DNA of 64,000 nucleotides from Syntrophomonas wolfei subsp. methylbutyratica (GTDB lineage Bacteria; Bacillota; Syntrophomonadia; Syntrophomonadales; Syntrophomonadaceae). Under the pieces are notes generated by a model. That model was not told where the DNA came from. It was given only the letters and a program-made list of their open reading frames with translations, and ran no database searches. The position numbers and the translations under genes were made by a program. Below, one piece after another: positions 44,447 through 52,449 of this stretch. The number at the start of each line of letters is the position of its first letter. The first letter of the stretch is position 1. The stretch is taken from the NCBI RefSeq assembly GCF_001570625.1, contig NZ_BBQT01000001.1, forward strand, positions 124,001 through 188,000, given 5' to 3'.

Positions 44447-44661
44447 AAGACTATCACATCAACATCTTTTATAGTGAAAAAGACGGCGGTTATATTGCTG
44501 ACATCCCTGACTTAAAAGGATGCTCCGCTTTTGGGATTAGCCCGGAAGAAGCTGCCAAAGAAATACAACTGGCTAAAGAAGCATGGATAGCAGCCGCCCG
44601 TGAAGCTAATATTCCAATTCCCCGCCCCCGCTATAAACCCCTTATTTATCAGAATCAATGA
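44443..44661 (+). CDS. hicB: HicB-family antitoxin (short form)
   Basis: A 72-residue HicB with the partial RNase H-like fold: YHINIFYSEKDGGYIADIPD then LKGCSAFGISPEEAAKEIQL. It lacks the C-terminal DNA-binding domain of longer HicB proteins, so operon autoregulation by this protein is doubtful. The TTG start at 44443 overlaps the hicA stop; GGAGGG lies about ten bases upstream. Confidence 0.88.
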   Translation: MKDYHINIFYSEKDGGYIADIPDLKGCSAFGISPEEAAKEIQLAKEAWIAAAREANIPIPRPRYKPLIYQNQ

Positions 44662-44669
44662 AAACGCTC

Positions 44670-44719
44670 CAGCCCATTATGCTATGTACCATAGCTTTTA
44701 CGTATAACCGCTAGGGCTG
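44670..44719. promoter_or_regulatory. Dyad region upstream of mntA
   Basis: GCTATG-tac-CATAGC (44681-44695) lies inside a wider pair CAGCCC (44670-44675) and GGGCTG (44714-44719), 17 bp before the mntA start. It could be an operator for the toxin-antitoxin pair or a hairpin ending hicAB; no T-run follows. Confidence 0.4.
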
Positions 44720-44735
44720 AAAGGAGGTTTTAAAA

Positions 44736-45164
44736 ATGCTCATTAAAATCGATGCCGATAAACTGCAACAAGTAGTAGAAAAATATCACCTGAAGCTATT
44801 AGTATATTACGGCAGCTATGCCCGGCAGGAAGACTTTGACCCCTCCCGCAGTGACATAGATATTGCCTTTATATCAGAACAGCAGCTTAATAGCCAGCAG
44901 TTGTTTGATTTGATGAGCGATTTAATCCTGCTCCATCGCAAAAGCAACATAGACCTGGTTAACCTGCAAACCGCTTCCGGTCTTTTAAAAGAAGCAGTTG
45001 CCAATGATGGTAGAGTTCTTTATGAAAAAGAAGAAGGGTACTTTCAAGAATTATGCCCCTATCTATATAAATGCTATTACGAAACCCGTAAATTCCGCCA
45101 GGTCAAACACGCCCTGTTCGAGAAAAAATTAGCGGAGGAATTAAAAAATGTCAGACCGCGATAG
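44736..45164 (+). CDS. mntA: MntA-type nucleotidyltransferase antitoxin
   Basis: A 142-residue minimal nucleotidyltransferase. The active-site signature is YYGSYARQEDFDPSRSDIDI, with the GSxA motif and the SDID metal-binding aspartates. NIDLVNLQTASGLLKEAVAN supplies the third conserved aspartate. In the MntA-HepT (type VII) system the antitoxin adenylylates the HEPN toxin. The ATG has AAAGGAGG upstream. It overlaps hepT by 17 bp. Confidence 0.88.
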   Translation: MLIKIDADKLQQVVEKYHLKLLVYYGSYARQEDFDPSRSDIDIAFISEQQLNSQQLFDLMSDLILLHRKSNIDLVNLQTASGLLKEAVANDGRVLYEKEEGYFQELCPYLYKCYYETRKFRQVKHALFEKKLAEELKNVRPR

Positions 45165-45573
45165 AATATGTGCCAAATTAGACAAACTACAAACTTACTA
45201 TACCGAGCTAAAATCTCTCTCTTCTATTTCACTAGACGAATATATCAGCAACTCAATATATCGGCGAGCTATAGAAAGAACCATGCAGCTAATAGTCGAG
45301 TGTGCTACAGATATCAATAATATGCTCCTGAAGATGCAGGGCAACAAAGGCGCTGTTGATTACTTTAACTCCTTTATTGATATCGCCGGGCAGAACATCA
45401 TACCGGTTGAATTTGCTTTAAAGATAGCACCTTCTACCGGGCTCAGGAATATACTGGTACACGAATATGAGGAAATCAATGACGAAGTCGTCTATAACTC
45501 TATAAACACCTGCTTACAATACTACCTGGAGTATATGGGTTTAATTAACCAGTACCTAAAATGCATCGGGTAA
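45148..45573 (+). CDS. hepT: HepT-type HEPN ribonuclease toxin
   Basis: A 141-residue HEPN protein. The RNase motif Rx4HxY is present as RNILVHEY near residue 110; the tyrosine is the residue adenylylated by MntA in characterised pairs. The long amphipathic helices (LDEYISNSIYRRAIERTMQL) form the HEPN dimer. An intact pair, in contrast to the frameshifted pair at 47 kb. Confidence 0.88.
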   Translation: MSDRDRICAKLDKLQTYYTELKSLSSISLDEYISNSIYRRAIERTMQLIVECATDINNMLLKMQGNKGAVDYFNSFIDIAGQNIIPVEFALKIAPSTGLRNILVHEYEEINDEVVYNSINTCLQYYLEYMGLINQYLKCIG

Positions 45574-45632
45574 TAAAGCATAAAGAAACTGGTATGGGGA
45601 GTCTGAATAAGCACCCGTGTAAATGTCAATAA

Positions 45633-45860
45633 TCTAGCATTTGCTCCGACCTTAAGAAACGCGGTGTTACAGACATTTTTATCGCTTGCCACGATAACCT
45701 GAAAGGGCTTGGAGAAGCCATTAACGCAGTATTTCCAAAGACTAAGCAGCAGTTATGCATAGTACACCAAATCCGCAATTCAACTGAGTTTGTGCAATAC
45801 AAGGACAGAAAGCAAATCTGTGCCGATCTCAAGAAAATCTACGGCGCAGTAAATCTTTAA
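45633..45860 (+). pseudogene. IS256-family transposase remnant
   Basis: A 75-codon open stretch reads SDLKKRGVTDIFIACHDNLK, then GLGEAINAVFPKTKQQLCIV and HQIRNSTEFVQYKDRKQICA. This is the central region of mutator/IS256 transposases, including the second catalytic-aspartate context (ACHDNLKG). Both ends of the gene and the terminal inverted repeats are missing. It fills the 45574-45868 gap between hepT and pseG and marks a past insertion. Confidence 0.85.
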
Positions 45861-45868
45861 TTCTTCCA

Positions 45869-46876
45869 TTATCTATTTTTCCTCATCTCATCCATCAGTA
45901 TAGCTGCAACCCGCTGCGCGCCTCGGCCATCGATAAGCTCCTGCCCGCAGACAGCCATCTTCTCCCTTAACATCTGATTATTTATCAAACTATCCAGAGC
46001 AGAGTACAACCTGGCCGCCTCCAATTCATGATGCCACCCCAGGTTAAACGCTATTCCCTGCTGCTCTGCCTCTCGGGCCAGCCGCAACTGGTTATCGGCC
46101 GCAACTACCAGCATAGCCGGTACACCACAGGCCGCCAGTTCATAAGTGGTACTCCCGGCGGCACTAATAGACATATCGCAAAAATCCATCAAATTCTTTA
46201 TAGCAGGGTTATAATGCAAAACCACATTGGGACACACCCGGGCTACCGCCTCAATCTCTGCAAGATTACAAAATACCGGCCCTATCACCACATGCCAGTA
46301 CAAATCTTCAAAATGCTCATAACTTCTAAGAATATGCAAAAATCCTGGAGTAATATTCTCCATATCCGCCGCCCCAAAAGTAATCAACAAATGCTCCACA
46401 CCTGGATTTGCTGAGCGCAGAGGAACCCCGGCGAACTCCTCCCGCATCAATAAATATTTAGTGCCCAGCAAAAACCTGGCCCTCCCTCGGTATGGAAGCC
46501 CCTGAGCATACAAATTGCCATTAACTATAAAATCCGTATTAAATGGGTGGCGATTGAGATCGTCCACATACACGCTTAATAAGGGCAACTGCCCTACCCG
46601 ATCCAGCCTCTCCTGAGTATACTCATAGGAATCAATAATAAGCATTCCCGCCTGTATATTCATCAGTATCCCTTCTACCGGCAGATCCTCTTCGTCCCTG
46701 GCTTGCGGGTCCAATTGCAATACCCGGTATCCCTCAATATTTTCCGGATTTCTGCTCAAAAAAATAACTTCAGCCCCCAGCTTGCCAAGCTCCCGGGCCA
46801 AAGCCTTCATTCTCATCAAATGCCCAAAACCTATTTCACTGTTGCCATCTACCCGAATGGCGATAATCTCATTCAT
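45869..46876 (-). CDS. pseG: UDP-2,4-diacetamido-2,4,6-trideoxy-altropyranose hydrolase PseG
   Basis: A 335-residue GT-B-fold hydrolase that releases UDP from the PseH product, giving the free hexose for PseI. The N-terminus IAIRVDGNSEIGFGHLMRMK has the catalytic-histidine region; LLITFGAADMENITPGFLHI and MDFCDMSISAAGSTTYELAA are typical of PseG. It is the intact copy; a scrambled duplicate lies beyond the toxin-antitoxin island at 43.8-44.1 kb. Confidence 0.92.
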   Translation of the reverse strand: MNEIIAIRVDGNSEIGFGHLMRMKALARELGKLGAEVIFLSRNPENIEGYRVLQLDPQARDEEDLPVEGILMNIQAGMLIIDSYEYTQERLDRVGQLPLLSVYVDDLNRHPFNTDFIVNGNLYAQGLPYRGRARFLLGTKYLLMREEFAGVPLRSANPGVEHLLITFGAADMENITPGFLHILRSYEHFEDLYWHVVIGPVFCNLAEIEAVARVCPNVVLHYNPAIKNLMDFCDMSISAAGSTTYELAACGVPAMLVVAADNQLRLAREAEQQGIAFNLGWHHELEAARLYSALDSLINNQMLREKMAVCGQELIDGRGAQRVAAILMDEMRKNR

Positions 46877-46963
46877 ACTAATTAGAGCTCCTTAGGTATT
46901 TATAGGTATATACTACATTACAATGACCCGGCCCTACTGAAAAGCCACGCTTCATGGTGGATC

Positions 46964-47405
46964 TTACAAATCTGGCTCCCACTTCTGGATTCGTTCAACA
47001 CTATCAATAATATGAGGGGTTAATCTTAATACTTCTTTAAATATTTGCTCAATCGCCATCGGCACATACTCATGGGCAATTTCATTGCGCAAATACCTTA
47101 TTTCTTTGAACACTTCCCCGGAAGAAATCAAGTTTCTTTTTTCTGCTCGGTTTATTCGATCTATTATACTGCCCGGTTTTTTCCAATTCCAGAACATCTA
47201 TTAATCTGAAGATTCTTTGAATCAATATATCGCTTGTTCTTGCAAAACGGCTGGTCAATGCCTCAAACTTATCTAATTCTTCCAGCGCATAGCTTTCCTT
47301 AATACCTATTTTCCTGCATGCTTCATAAGAATAAGCCAGAATTTTGGCGGCCTCATCTAAAAGCTTTAATTCCTTGGCAAACAATTCCAGCTCATCATTC
47401 TTCAC
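46964..47405 (-). pseudogene. Frameshifted HepT-like HEPN toxin gene
   Basis: The gene starts at the GTG at 47405 (KNDELELFAKELKLLDEAAK) and loses its frame at an A6 run at about 47176-47181. The other frame continues with PGSIIDRINRAEKRNLISSG and holds the RNEIAHEY motif (Rx4HxY) of HEPN RNases, ending at 46964. Removing one A would restore a protein of about 146 residues. It may be a true pseudogene, a sequencing error, or slippage-dependent. The start overlaps the stop of the mntA-like gene. Confidence 0.8.
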
Positions 47406-47682
47406 AATAAAACCGCCTCCTTTAACACAATTCTCGTAAAGGGGTCAGACTCATCCCGGACAATAATAATATCTATTTTCTGCTCCCCTATTTGTTCCCA
47501 CAAATCCCTCTTGATTCTAAATCTATCTTCTTCTTTTAGCTTATAGGAGAATATCAACAAATCAATATCTCCCCCTCTTTTTTTTTATCGACCCGGGAGC
47601 CAAACAGATATATCCGCGCATCCTGATCAACGTTTTTTACTGTTTCTTTAATAGAGTTTATTTCATGGCCAGATAGTCTCAT
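47402..47682 (-). pseudogene. Frameshifted MntA-like nucleotidyltransferase antitoxin gene
   Basis: ATG at 47682, reading RLSGHEINSIKETVKNVDQD then ARIYLFGSRVDKKK. The frame is lost at an A9 run (47578-47586 on the plus strand as Ts). With one A added it continues GGDIDLLIFSYKLKEEDRFR and IDIIIVRDESDPFTRIVLKE to the stop at 47402. The GSR...GDID metal-binding motif of minimal nucleotidyltransferases spans the shift, so no shorter product could be active. It is paired with the frameshifted HepT-like gene. Confidence 0.82.
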
Positions 47683-47815
47683 GATAATTCACCAACTATC
47701 CTTCCTTTACGGTTTTCCGGGAAAAGAGCTATAAAACTCCAAAAATCTCTGCAGTAGTATTACCTGGTACTGACATTACATCACTATATCTAATATCAAC
47801 CTTATTTTACCGTAG

Positions 47816-48865
47816 TTATATCAAATCCCAGCTTAATGGAGTACCTTTTTTTACAGCCTGCTTAACCTTTTTCCCTAATAATACTTCATAATACTTCGGT
47901 TCCAAACCATATCCCGGTCGTACAATACGTAGATTCTCCGGGGTCAAAGCTTCCCCTGCCGCCATGTCTTTAGCTATATATAAAGAACGCCGGAATTTTA
48001 AAGATTTCCTTTCCTGTTCACCTGGGCTATAGCTTATTCTCCCCAATGCCTGCCAGGCCCGTTCCGATTCAATTACCAGTTGCCCCATTTCTTCAGGTTC
48101 CATGGAAAAAGCGGAATCCACCCCTCCGTCCGCCCGGGACAAGGTAAAATGCTTCTCTATCAAACAGGCTCCCAAAGCAACCGAAGCCACAGCTGCACCA
48201 ATTCCCATAGTATGATCCGACAGCCCTACCGGACAATCAAATAGTTTTCGCATATGGGGAATTGTAAGCAAATTACTGTCCTCCGGGCTGGCCGGATAAG
48301 AGCTGGTACACTTCAGCAGAATTAAATCTTCACAGCCTGCCTCCCAGGCCACCCTGACAGTTTCGTCTATCTCGGCAACACTGGCCATGCCGGTAGAAAT
48401 AATCATAGGTTTGCCGGTTGCTGCTACCTTGCGAATAAGAGGTAAATCGGTATTTTCAAAAGAAGCAATCTTATAGCAGGGAACCTCCAATGATTCTAAA
48501 AAATCCACCGCGGTCTCGTCAAAAGGCGTACTAAACGCCATCAATCCCAGCTCCCGGCAACGCTTAAAAATCGCCTCATGCCATTCCCAGGGAGTATAGG
48601 CTTCCTTATATAACTCATGCAAACTTCTACCCTGCCACAGGCTGTCCGTATCCTCTATAAAAAAATCGCCCTGGTTTATATCCAGGGTTATTGTGTCCGC
48701 AGTATAAGTCTGTAATTTAACCGCCGCAACACCCGCCCTGGCAGCCGCTTCTACGATTTCTAAAGCTCGCTGCAGGGATTGATTATGATTCCCCGACATT
48801 TCAGCAACGATAAATGGAGGATGCTTTTCCCCCACCAAACTTCCCCCAAGGTTAAATTCTTTCAC
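47816..48865 (-). CDS. pseI: Pseudaminic acid synthase PseI
   Basis: A 349-residue NeuB-family synthase that condenses phosphoenolpyruvate with 2,4-diacetamido-trideoxy-altrose. FIVAEMSGNHNQSLQRALEI is the N-terminal strand; LKCTSSYPASPEDSNLLTIP and VGLSDHTMGIGAAVASVALG line the TIM-barrel active site. ACLIEKHFTLSRADGGVDSA is followed by the C-terminal antifreeze-like SAF domain (LTPENLRIVRPGYGLEPKYY). The PseI type is favoured over LegI/NeuB by the company of PseB, C, H and G. Confidence 0.92.
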   Translation of the reverse strand: MKEFNLGGSLVGEKHPPFIVAEMSGNHNQSLQRALEIVEAAARAGVAAVKLQTYTADTITLDINQGDFFIEDTDSLWQGRSLHELYKEAYTPWEWHEAIFKRCRELGLMAFSTPFDETAVDFLESLEVPCYKIASFENTDLPLIRKVAATGKPMIISTGMASVAEIDETVRVAWEAGCEDLILLKCTSSYPASPEDSNLLTIPHMRKLFDCPVGLSDHTMGIGAAVASVALGACLIEKHFTLSRADGGVDSAFSMEPEEMGQLVIESERAWQALGRISYSPGEQERKSLKFRRSLYIAKDMAAGEALTPENLRIVRPGYGLEPKYYEVLLGKKVKQAVKKGTPLSWDLI

Positions 48866-48934
48866 TTATAAAAAACCTCCCCAAGGCCTAATTGCAACAC
48901 TCTATAACAAAAAACGGCCAAGTTAACCTGTCTG

Positions 48935-49501
48935 TTATTTTATTGCATCCGGGCCAGTTGCCTGCAAGAACAAAGGGTCATCTCTACGCCCTTCCCAATT
49001 ATCTTTAAACAAGGCCAGCACTATTACATCCACATAAACCCCGTTATGTAAATGATGTTGCAATAAACGCCCTTCTTCCTTAAACCCTAGCTTATGATGA
49101 TAATTAATACTCTTTTTATTATTGCTCAGTACCTGGCTGCACAGTTTCCTGATATTTAATACCGAAAACACATATTCCATACTCAAATAGCCCATTAACA
49201 AACCGGTTCCCGGAGGTACATCGCTTTCACCGAGATAAAACCCCCAGCTGCATCGATTATCATTTTGATCAATTTCAGTAAAATTAACCAGCCCCACCGG
49301 TCTTTGCCGATATTCAAAAACCAAATATCGACAGGTATTATGATCCAGGTTAAAAAACCAACTCCTGTGCTCCTCCTCGGTAATAACATGAGTTGATAAC
49401 ATGTTTAACCGTACCCGGTTGGAATTGCGCCATTTTAAAACCATATCCAAGTCTTCTGTTTGAAGAATGCGCAAATGGCCGTCCCTGATATTTATCGTCA
49501 T
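48935..49501 (-). CDS. pseH: N-acetyltransferase PseH (GNAT)
   Basis: A 188-residue GNAT enzyme. LVLKWRNSNRVRLNMLSTHV is preceded by LRILQTEDLD; EEHRSWFFNLDHNTCRYLVF and GVYVDVIVLALFKDNWEGRR fit PseH, which acetylates the 4-amino group made by PseC. Acetyl-CoA-binding is expected near GTGLLMGYLSMEYVFS. It lies 15 bp after the methylase gene and 69 bp before pseI in the operon direction. Confidence 0.85.
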   Translation of the reverse strand: MTINIRDGHLRILQTEDLDMVLKWRNSNRVRLNMLSTHVITEEEHRSWFFNLDHNTCRYLVFEYRQRPVGLVNFTEIDQNDNRCSWGFYLGESDVPPGTGLLMGYLSMEYVFSVLNIRKLCSQVLSNNKKSINYHHKLGFKEEGRLLQHHLHNGVYVDVIVLALFKDNWEGRRDDPLFLQATGPDAIK

Positions 49502-49515
49502 TTGAACCTCCGGTA

Positions 49516-50139
49516 TTATTTGCTCAAAACAAACCAGGTCAGATCACCCTGGGGGAAGTTATTATCCCTATGATAGGTGAAACCGTAATCCAGTAAAGCC
49601 AAATCAGGATATCTATCCATCATCTCCCCAGCAAAATCCCGTTTAAACAGCTTTCCTTTATTGCCCCGGTATTCTACTTCTACCGGTGTAGTATTATAAT
49701 ATTCTGCCAAACATATATAACGGCTACTGCTTTCATATAAAACCTGATAAGCCCTGGGCAACATTTCCGGTGCAATATGTATTAACAATCCTTTGGACAA
49801 TACCAAATCACGCTGATAATCTACAGAAAAATCCAGGATGGATTGCTGATATATTTTAAGATTATTAATGCTCTCCAATTCCTTTACCGCTTTCGGGTTA
49901 ATCTCGATCGCCGACAGTTCCACAGCAGGCAGCAGACTTCTTAAGGCCAGAAGATCCAGACCCCGGTTTGCGCCCAACTCCAGAATGCTTTTTACCTGCC
50001 GGGTTCTGGCTATTATTGACGCAAACAAAGCTGTGTTGCTGGCTATTAGCTGAGAACCCTGATTTCGGTTCGTATAATCATCACCAAATTGACCGGTCCA
50101 GAATTCTTCCTGTTCCGTTTTATATCCACTCATTTCCAC
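49516..50139 (-). CDS. Pseudaminic-acid-associated SAM methyltransferase
   Basis: A 207-residue class I methyltransferase. The SAM loop is ILELGANRGLDLLALR near residue 52, then LSAIEINPKAVKELESI. It matches the methylases regularly found with pse genes (pseudaminic acid biosynthesis-associated methylase), with DYTNRNQ near the N-terminus. The substrate has not been fixed for the family; it may methylate the nonulosonic acid or an intermediate. It starts 10 bp after the cytidylyltransferase and ends 14 bp before pseH. Confidence 0.82.
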   Translation of the reverse strand: MEMSGYKTEQEEFWTGQFGDDYTNRNQGSQLIASNTALFASIIARTRQVKSILELGANRGLDLLALRSLLPAVELSAIEINPKAVKELESINNLKIYQQSILDFSVDYQRDLVLSKGLLIHIAPEMLPRAYQVLYESSSRYICLAEYYNTTPVEVEYRGNKGKLFKRDFAGEMMDRYPDLALLDYGFTYHRDNNFPQGDLTWFVLSK

Positions 50140-50149
50140 ACCTCACCAT

Positions 50150-50881
50150 TTATAATTCTTTTTGTTTTACCGCAGCATTAATCTGTACCCATTCCGGGTG
50201 TTCATTTAAAAGACCAATCAACTCCATCCAGCTAAACCTGCTATTTAGTGGATAAAGTTCCTGCAGGATAAGCTTGATAAACTGGAAATCTTCGGGAGTA
50301 TCTAACGTCCATCGGTGTTGGCTGTAATCTATAGCATTGCTGGAATTAGCCAGTCGAAACTGTTCCGGTCGCCGGTACATAAAAAGGGTAACATGCTCTC
50401 TTTCCGGCTTTTCCCGAGCTTCTCTACATGCTTTTTCCAGAGCCGCCATAGAAAAAACTTCTGTATCCAATCCCCGCGGGTAAGTCCGTTCCAGGGTATT
50501 TGATACATAGTCATATTTTTCGTAGTTATTTATGTATAATGAAATCACCTCATCCATTACTCCAGGGTCAATGAGGGGGCAGTCCGAGGTTACCCTTACC
50601 ACTACATCTGCCCCAAATTGGGCAGCTGCTTCATAATAACGTGATAATACATCCTCTTCCGGGCCACGATAATATGCCACCCCCAGGCGTTTACAAAGTT
50701 CGATTATAGGTTGGTCAGTATCATTAGTAGTAGTTGCAATGATCAGTTCATCTGCCTGCGTAACCTGGCGCAGCCTTTCTATCTGGTATTCCAGCAGGGG
50801 CTTGCCCATCACCTCGCACAATACCTTACCGGGTAAACGGGTAGAGGTCATACGTGCCTGTACGATAACTACAATTTTCAT
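50150..50881 (-). CDS. SpsF-type cytidylyltransferase, probable CMP-pseudaminate synthase step
   Basis: A 243-residue nucleotidyltransferase of the SpsF/KdsB-related fold. The nucleotide motif is VIVQARMTSTRLPGKVLCEV; VVVRVTSDCPLIDPGVMDEV holds the metal aspartates. Classical PseF starts with a different motif (ARGGSKR), but SpsF-type proteins sit in the same place in many Gram-positive pse clusters and are the only candidate here for CMP activation. A second copy lies at 59 kb, so the division of labour is open. Confidence 0.75.
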   Translation of the reverse strand: MKIVVIVQARMTSTRLPGKVLCEVMGKPLLEYQIERLRQVTQADELIIATTTNDTDQPIIELCKRLGVAYYRGPEEDVLSRYYEAAAQFGADVVVRVTSDCPLIDPGVMDEVISLYINNYEKYDYVSNTLERTYPRGLDTEVFSMAALEKACREAREKPEREHVTLFMYRRPEQFRLANSSNAIDYSQHRWTLDTPEDFQFIKLILQELYPLNSRFSWMELIGLLNEHPEWVQINAAVKQKEL

Positions 50882-51003
50882 CTATGGCCTCCCAAATATT
50901 TAAGTTCAGATTAATACTATTAAAGAATATGCACCACAAAGGATACTTGTGGATTTTGGACAGGTTTCATATACAGAACAAAAAAATAAGCTTCGTAGTG
51001 AGG

Positions 51004-52167
51004 TCAGTCTGGATAAATAATACTAACCTGAATCCTGCCCCCACTATCAAATTTAAACTCATAGCTTTTATCGCCGTAGTTAAATATGTAATTACTATCT
51101 AAACTGAAATCAGTATCCGTACTGTTCTTTTGTATGTCTTCCCCATGAATCATAAGAAATCGTTCAAACAACTCCATATCTGTTTGCCCGGCCTCTTTAT
51201 CTCCTGCCGGTATACGATTATAGAACACCATATTGTACCGCTGTAATATCTCCACACAACGGTCTTTATCATAAATTGATGTAACCCCGTTATCCTCAGA
51301 ATGAAAAATATGATAACAGGTCTCTGAGGGAATCCTATGTTTTTCAAATAAGAGGCTGCGAATCTGGCGGTGGCTATCGGAAAAATAATGCGGAACCGAT
51401 TCGTTTTCAATAGTCCAGGGGTTATTACAAGCGGAAGCAATATAAAATTTCATATTGTTATTCAGATCAAAACTAAACAGGTAGTCAGCTTCCATAATCT
51501 CCCCGCTTACCACATGTTTCAATTCCACCCGCGAATAAGCTTCCCGGTCTATGATGGTTGAAAAGGTATGTGGAGCATATTTACCCATTAAAAGTGCTAT
51601 GTAAGCTCCATATCGTTTACCAAAGGCCAATATCTTACGGGTGTTTAGCTGATAACGCTGCAACACCTCACCTAAAACCTGAAGACAGTCAACTGCAGGT
51701 AAAAATCCCCATGATTGATATTCATCCTTACCTGTTATCAAATGAGGTTGACACCTTAAATCGAGGCTGGTTATACCTTTAGCCACAACTGCTTCAGCGA
51801 TTATCCTGTATACATCTGCTGCACTTTGAACTCCAGTAAAACTCTCCAGGGTTAGATTCATGTTGTATATACGGTTGATATTATGCAGGAAGCTGGGTCT
51901 TATCTGAATCTGGCTGTTACGGTAAACCCCAAAGTAATTAACGCCCACCGCAATGCAATTTAACTTATTAGCTAAATAAGGCCTGAGTTCATTTTTCTGA
52001 TAATCGCTGTCAGCCAGCTCCCCCAATTCATTTACCACCATAATTATACCGGTATCCGGGTTTATCCCGGCATCCGGCATAGTTAAAAACGCCTTAATTT
52101 CTTCACGCTCCTGGTTTAACTCTATGTCAGGGTGCGGGTTTAATTTAATTGTCGTTGTCTCTGCCAT
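51004..52167 (-). CDS. Alpha/beta-hydrolase-like protein (DUF2920 type) of the glycosylation locus
   Basis: A 387-residue protein resembling DUF2920 proteins known from Campylobacter flagellar glycosylation regions. GIIMVVNELGELADSDYQKN corresponds to the oxyanion side and ITSLDLRCQPH follows. The usual nucleophile elbow GxSxG is replaced by FGKRYGAYIALLMGKYAPHT, with arginine at the serine position. HIFHSEDNGVTSIYDKDRC could hold the usual Asp/His region. It may therefore be a non-hydrolytic or acyl-binding member. AGAGGGAG precedes the ATG. Confidence 0.65.
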   Translation of the reverse strand: MAETTTIKLNPHPDIELNQEREEIKAFLTMPDAGINPDTGIIMVVNELGELADSDYQKNELRPYLANKLNCIAVGVNYFGVYRNSQIQIRPSFLHNINRIYNMNLTLESFTGVQSAADVYRIIAEAVVAKGITSLDLRCQPHLITGKDEYQSWGFLPAVDCLQVLGEVLQRYQLNTRKILAFGKRYGAYIALLMGKYAPHTFSTIIDREAYSRVELKHVVSGEIMEADYLFSFDLNNNMKFYIASACNNPWTIENESVPHYFSDSHRQIRSLLFEKHRIPSETCYHIFHSEDNGVTSIYDKDRCVEILQRYNMVFYNRIPAGDKEAGQTDMELFERFLMIHGEDIQKNSTDTDFSLDSNYIFNYGDKSYEFKFDSGGRIQVSIIYPD

Positions 52168-52218
52168 AATATACTCCCTCTGTTGATATATTTAATTGTT
52201 CATGCCATCAGTTGTTCA

Positions 52219-52446
52219 TTATTCAACCAGGTTTCTTAAAACTGAAAAAATCATATCTACATTAAGCATCTTATCAATAAATTCGTCTGGAATCTCTACT
52301 GAGAATTCTTCTTCCAGAGCTAATATTAACTGCATATGTTTTAGTGAATCCCATTCTTTAACAGTATCCGGTGTTGTCTTACTATTAATACTTTCTTGCT
52401 TAATCCCTAAGATCTCAGCCATTATTCTCTTTACCCTTTCTTCCAT
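52219..52446 (-). CDS. Acyl carrier protein of the glycosylation locus
   Basis: A 75-residue ACP. The phosphopantetheine serine is in VKEWDSLKHMQLILALEEEF (the D-S-L motif near residue 34). It is distinct from the fatty-acid ACP by its context and the longer EWDSL form seen with FkbH-type partners. It starts two bases after the FkbH stop, whose last codons contain its GGAGG ribosome site. Its task is probably to carry the acyl group loaded by FkbH. Confidence 0.9.
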   Translation of the reverse strand: MEERVKRIMAEILGIKQESINSKTTPDTVKEWDSLKHMQLILALEEEFSVEIPDEFIDKMLNVDMIFSVLRNLVE

Positions 52447-52449
52447 GCT

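Noticed and set aside
45574-45868. Functional IS256 element
   Set aside because: Only about 75 codons of the transposase remain and no terminal inverted repeats were seen; treated as a remnant.
50882-51003. Short gene in the gap between the cytidylyltransferase and the DUF2920-type gene
   Set aside because: The only frame lacks a ribosome site, is low in complexity and runs into the end of the next gene.
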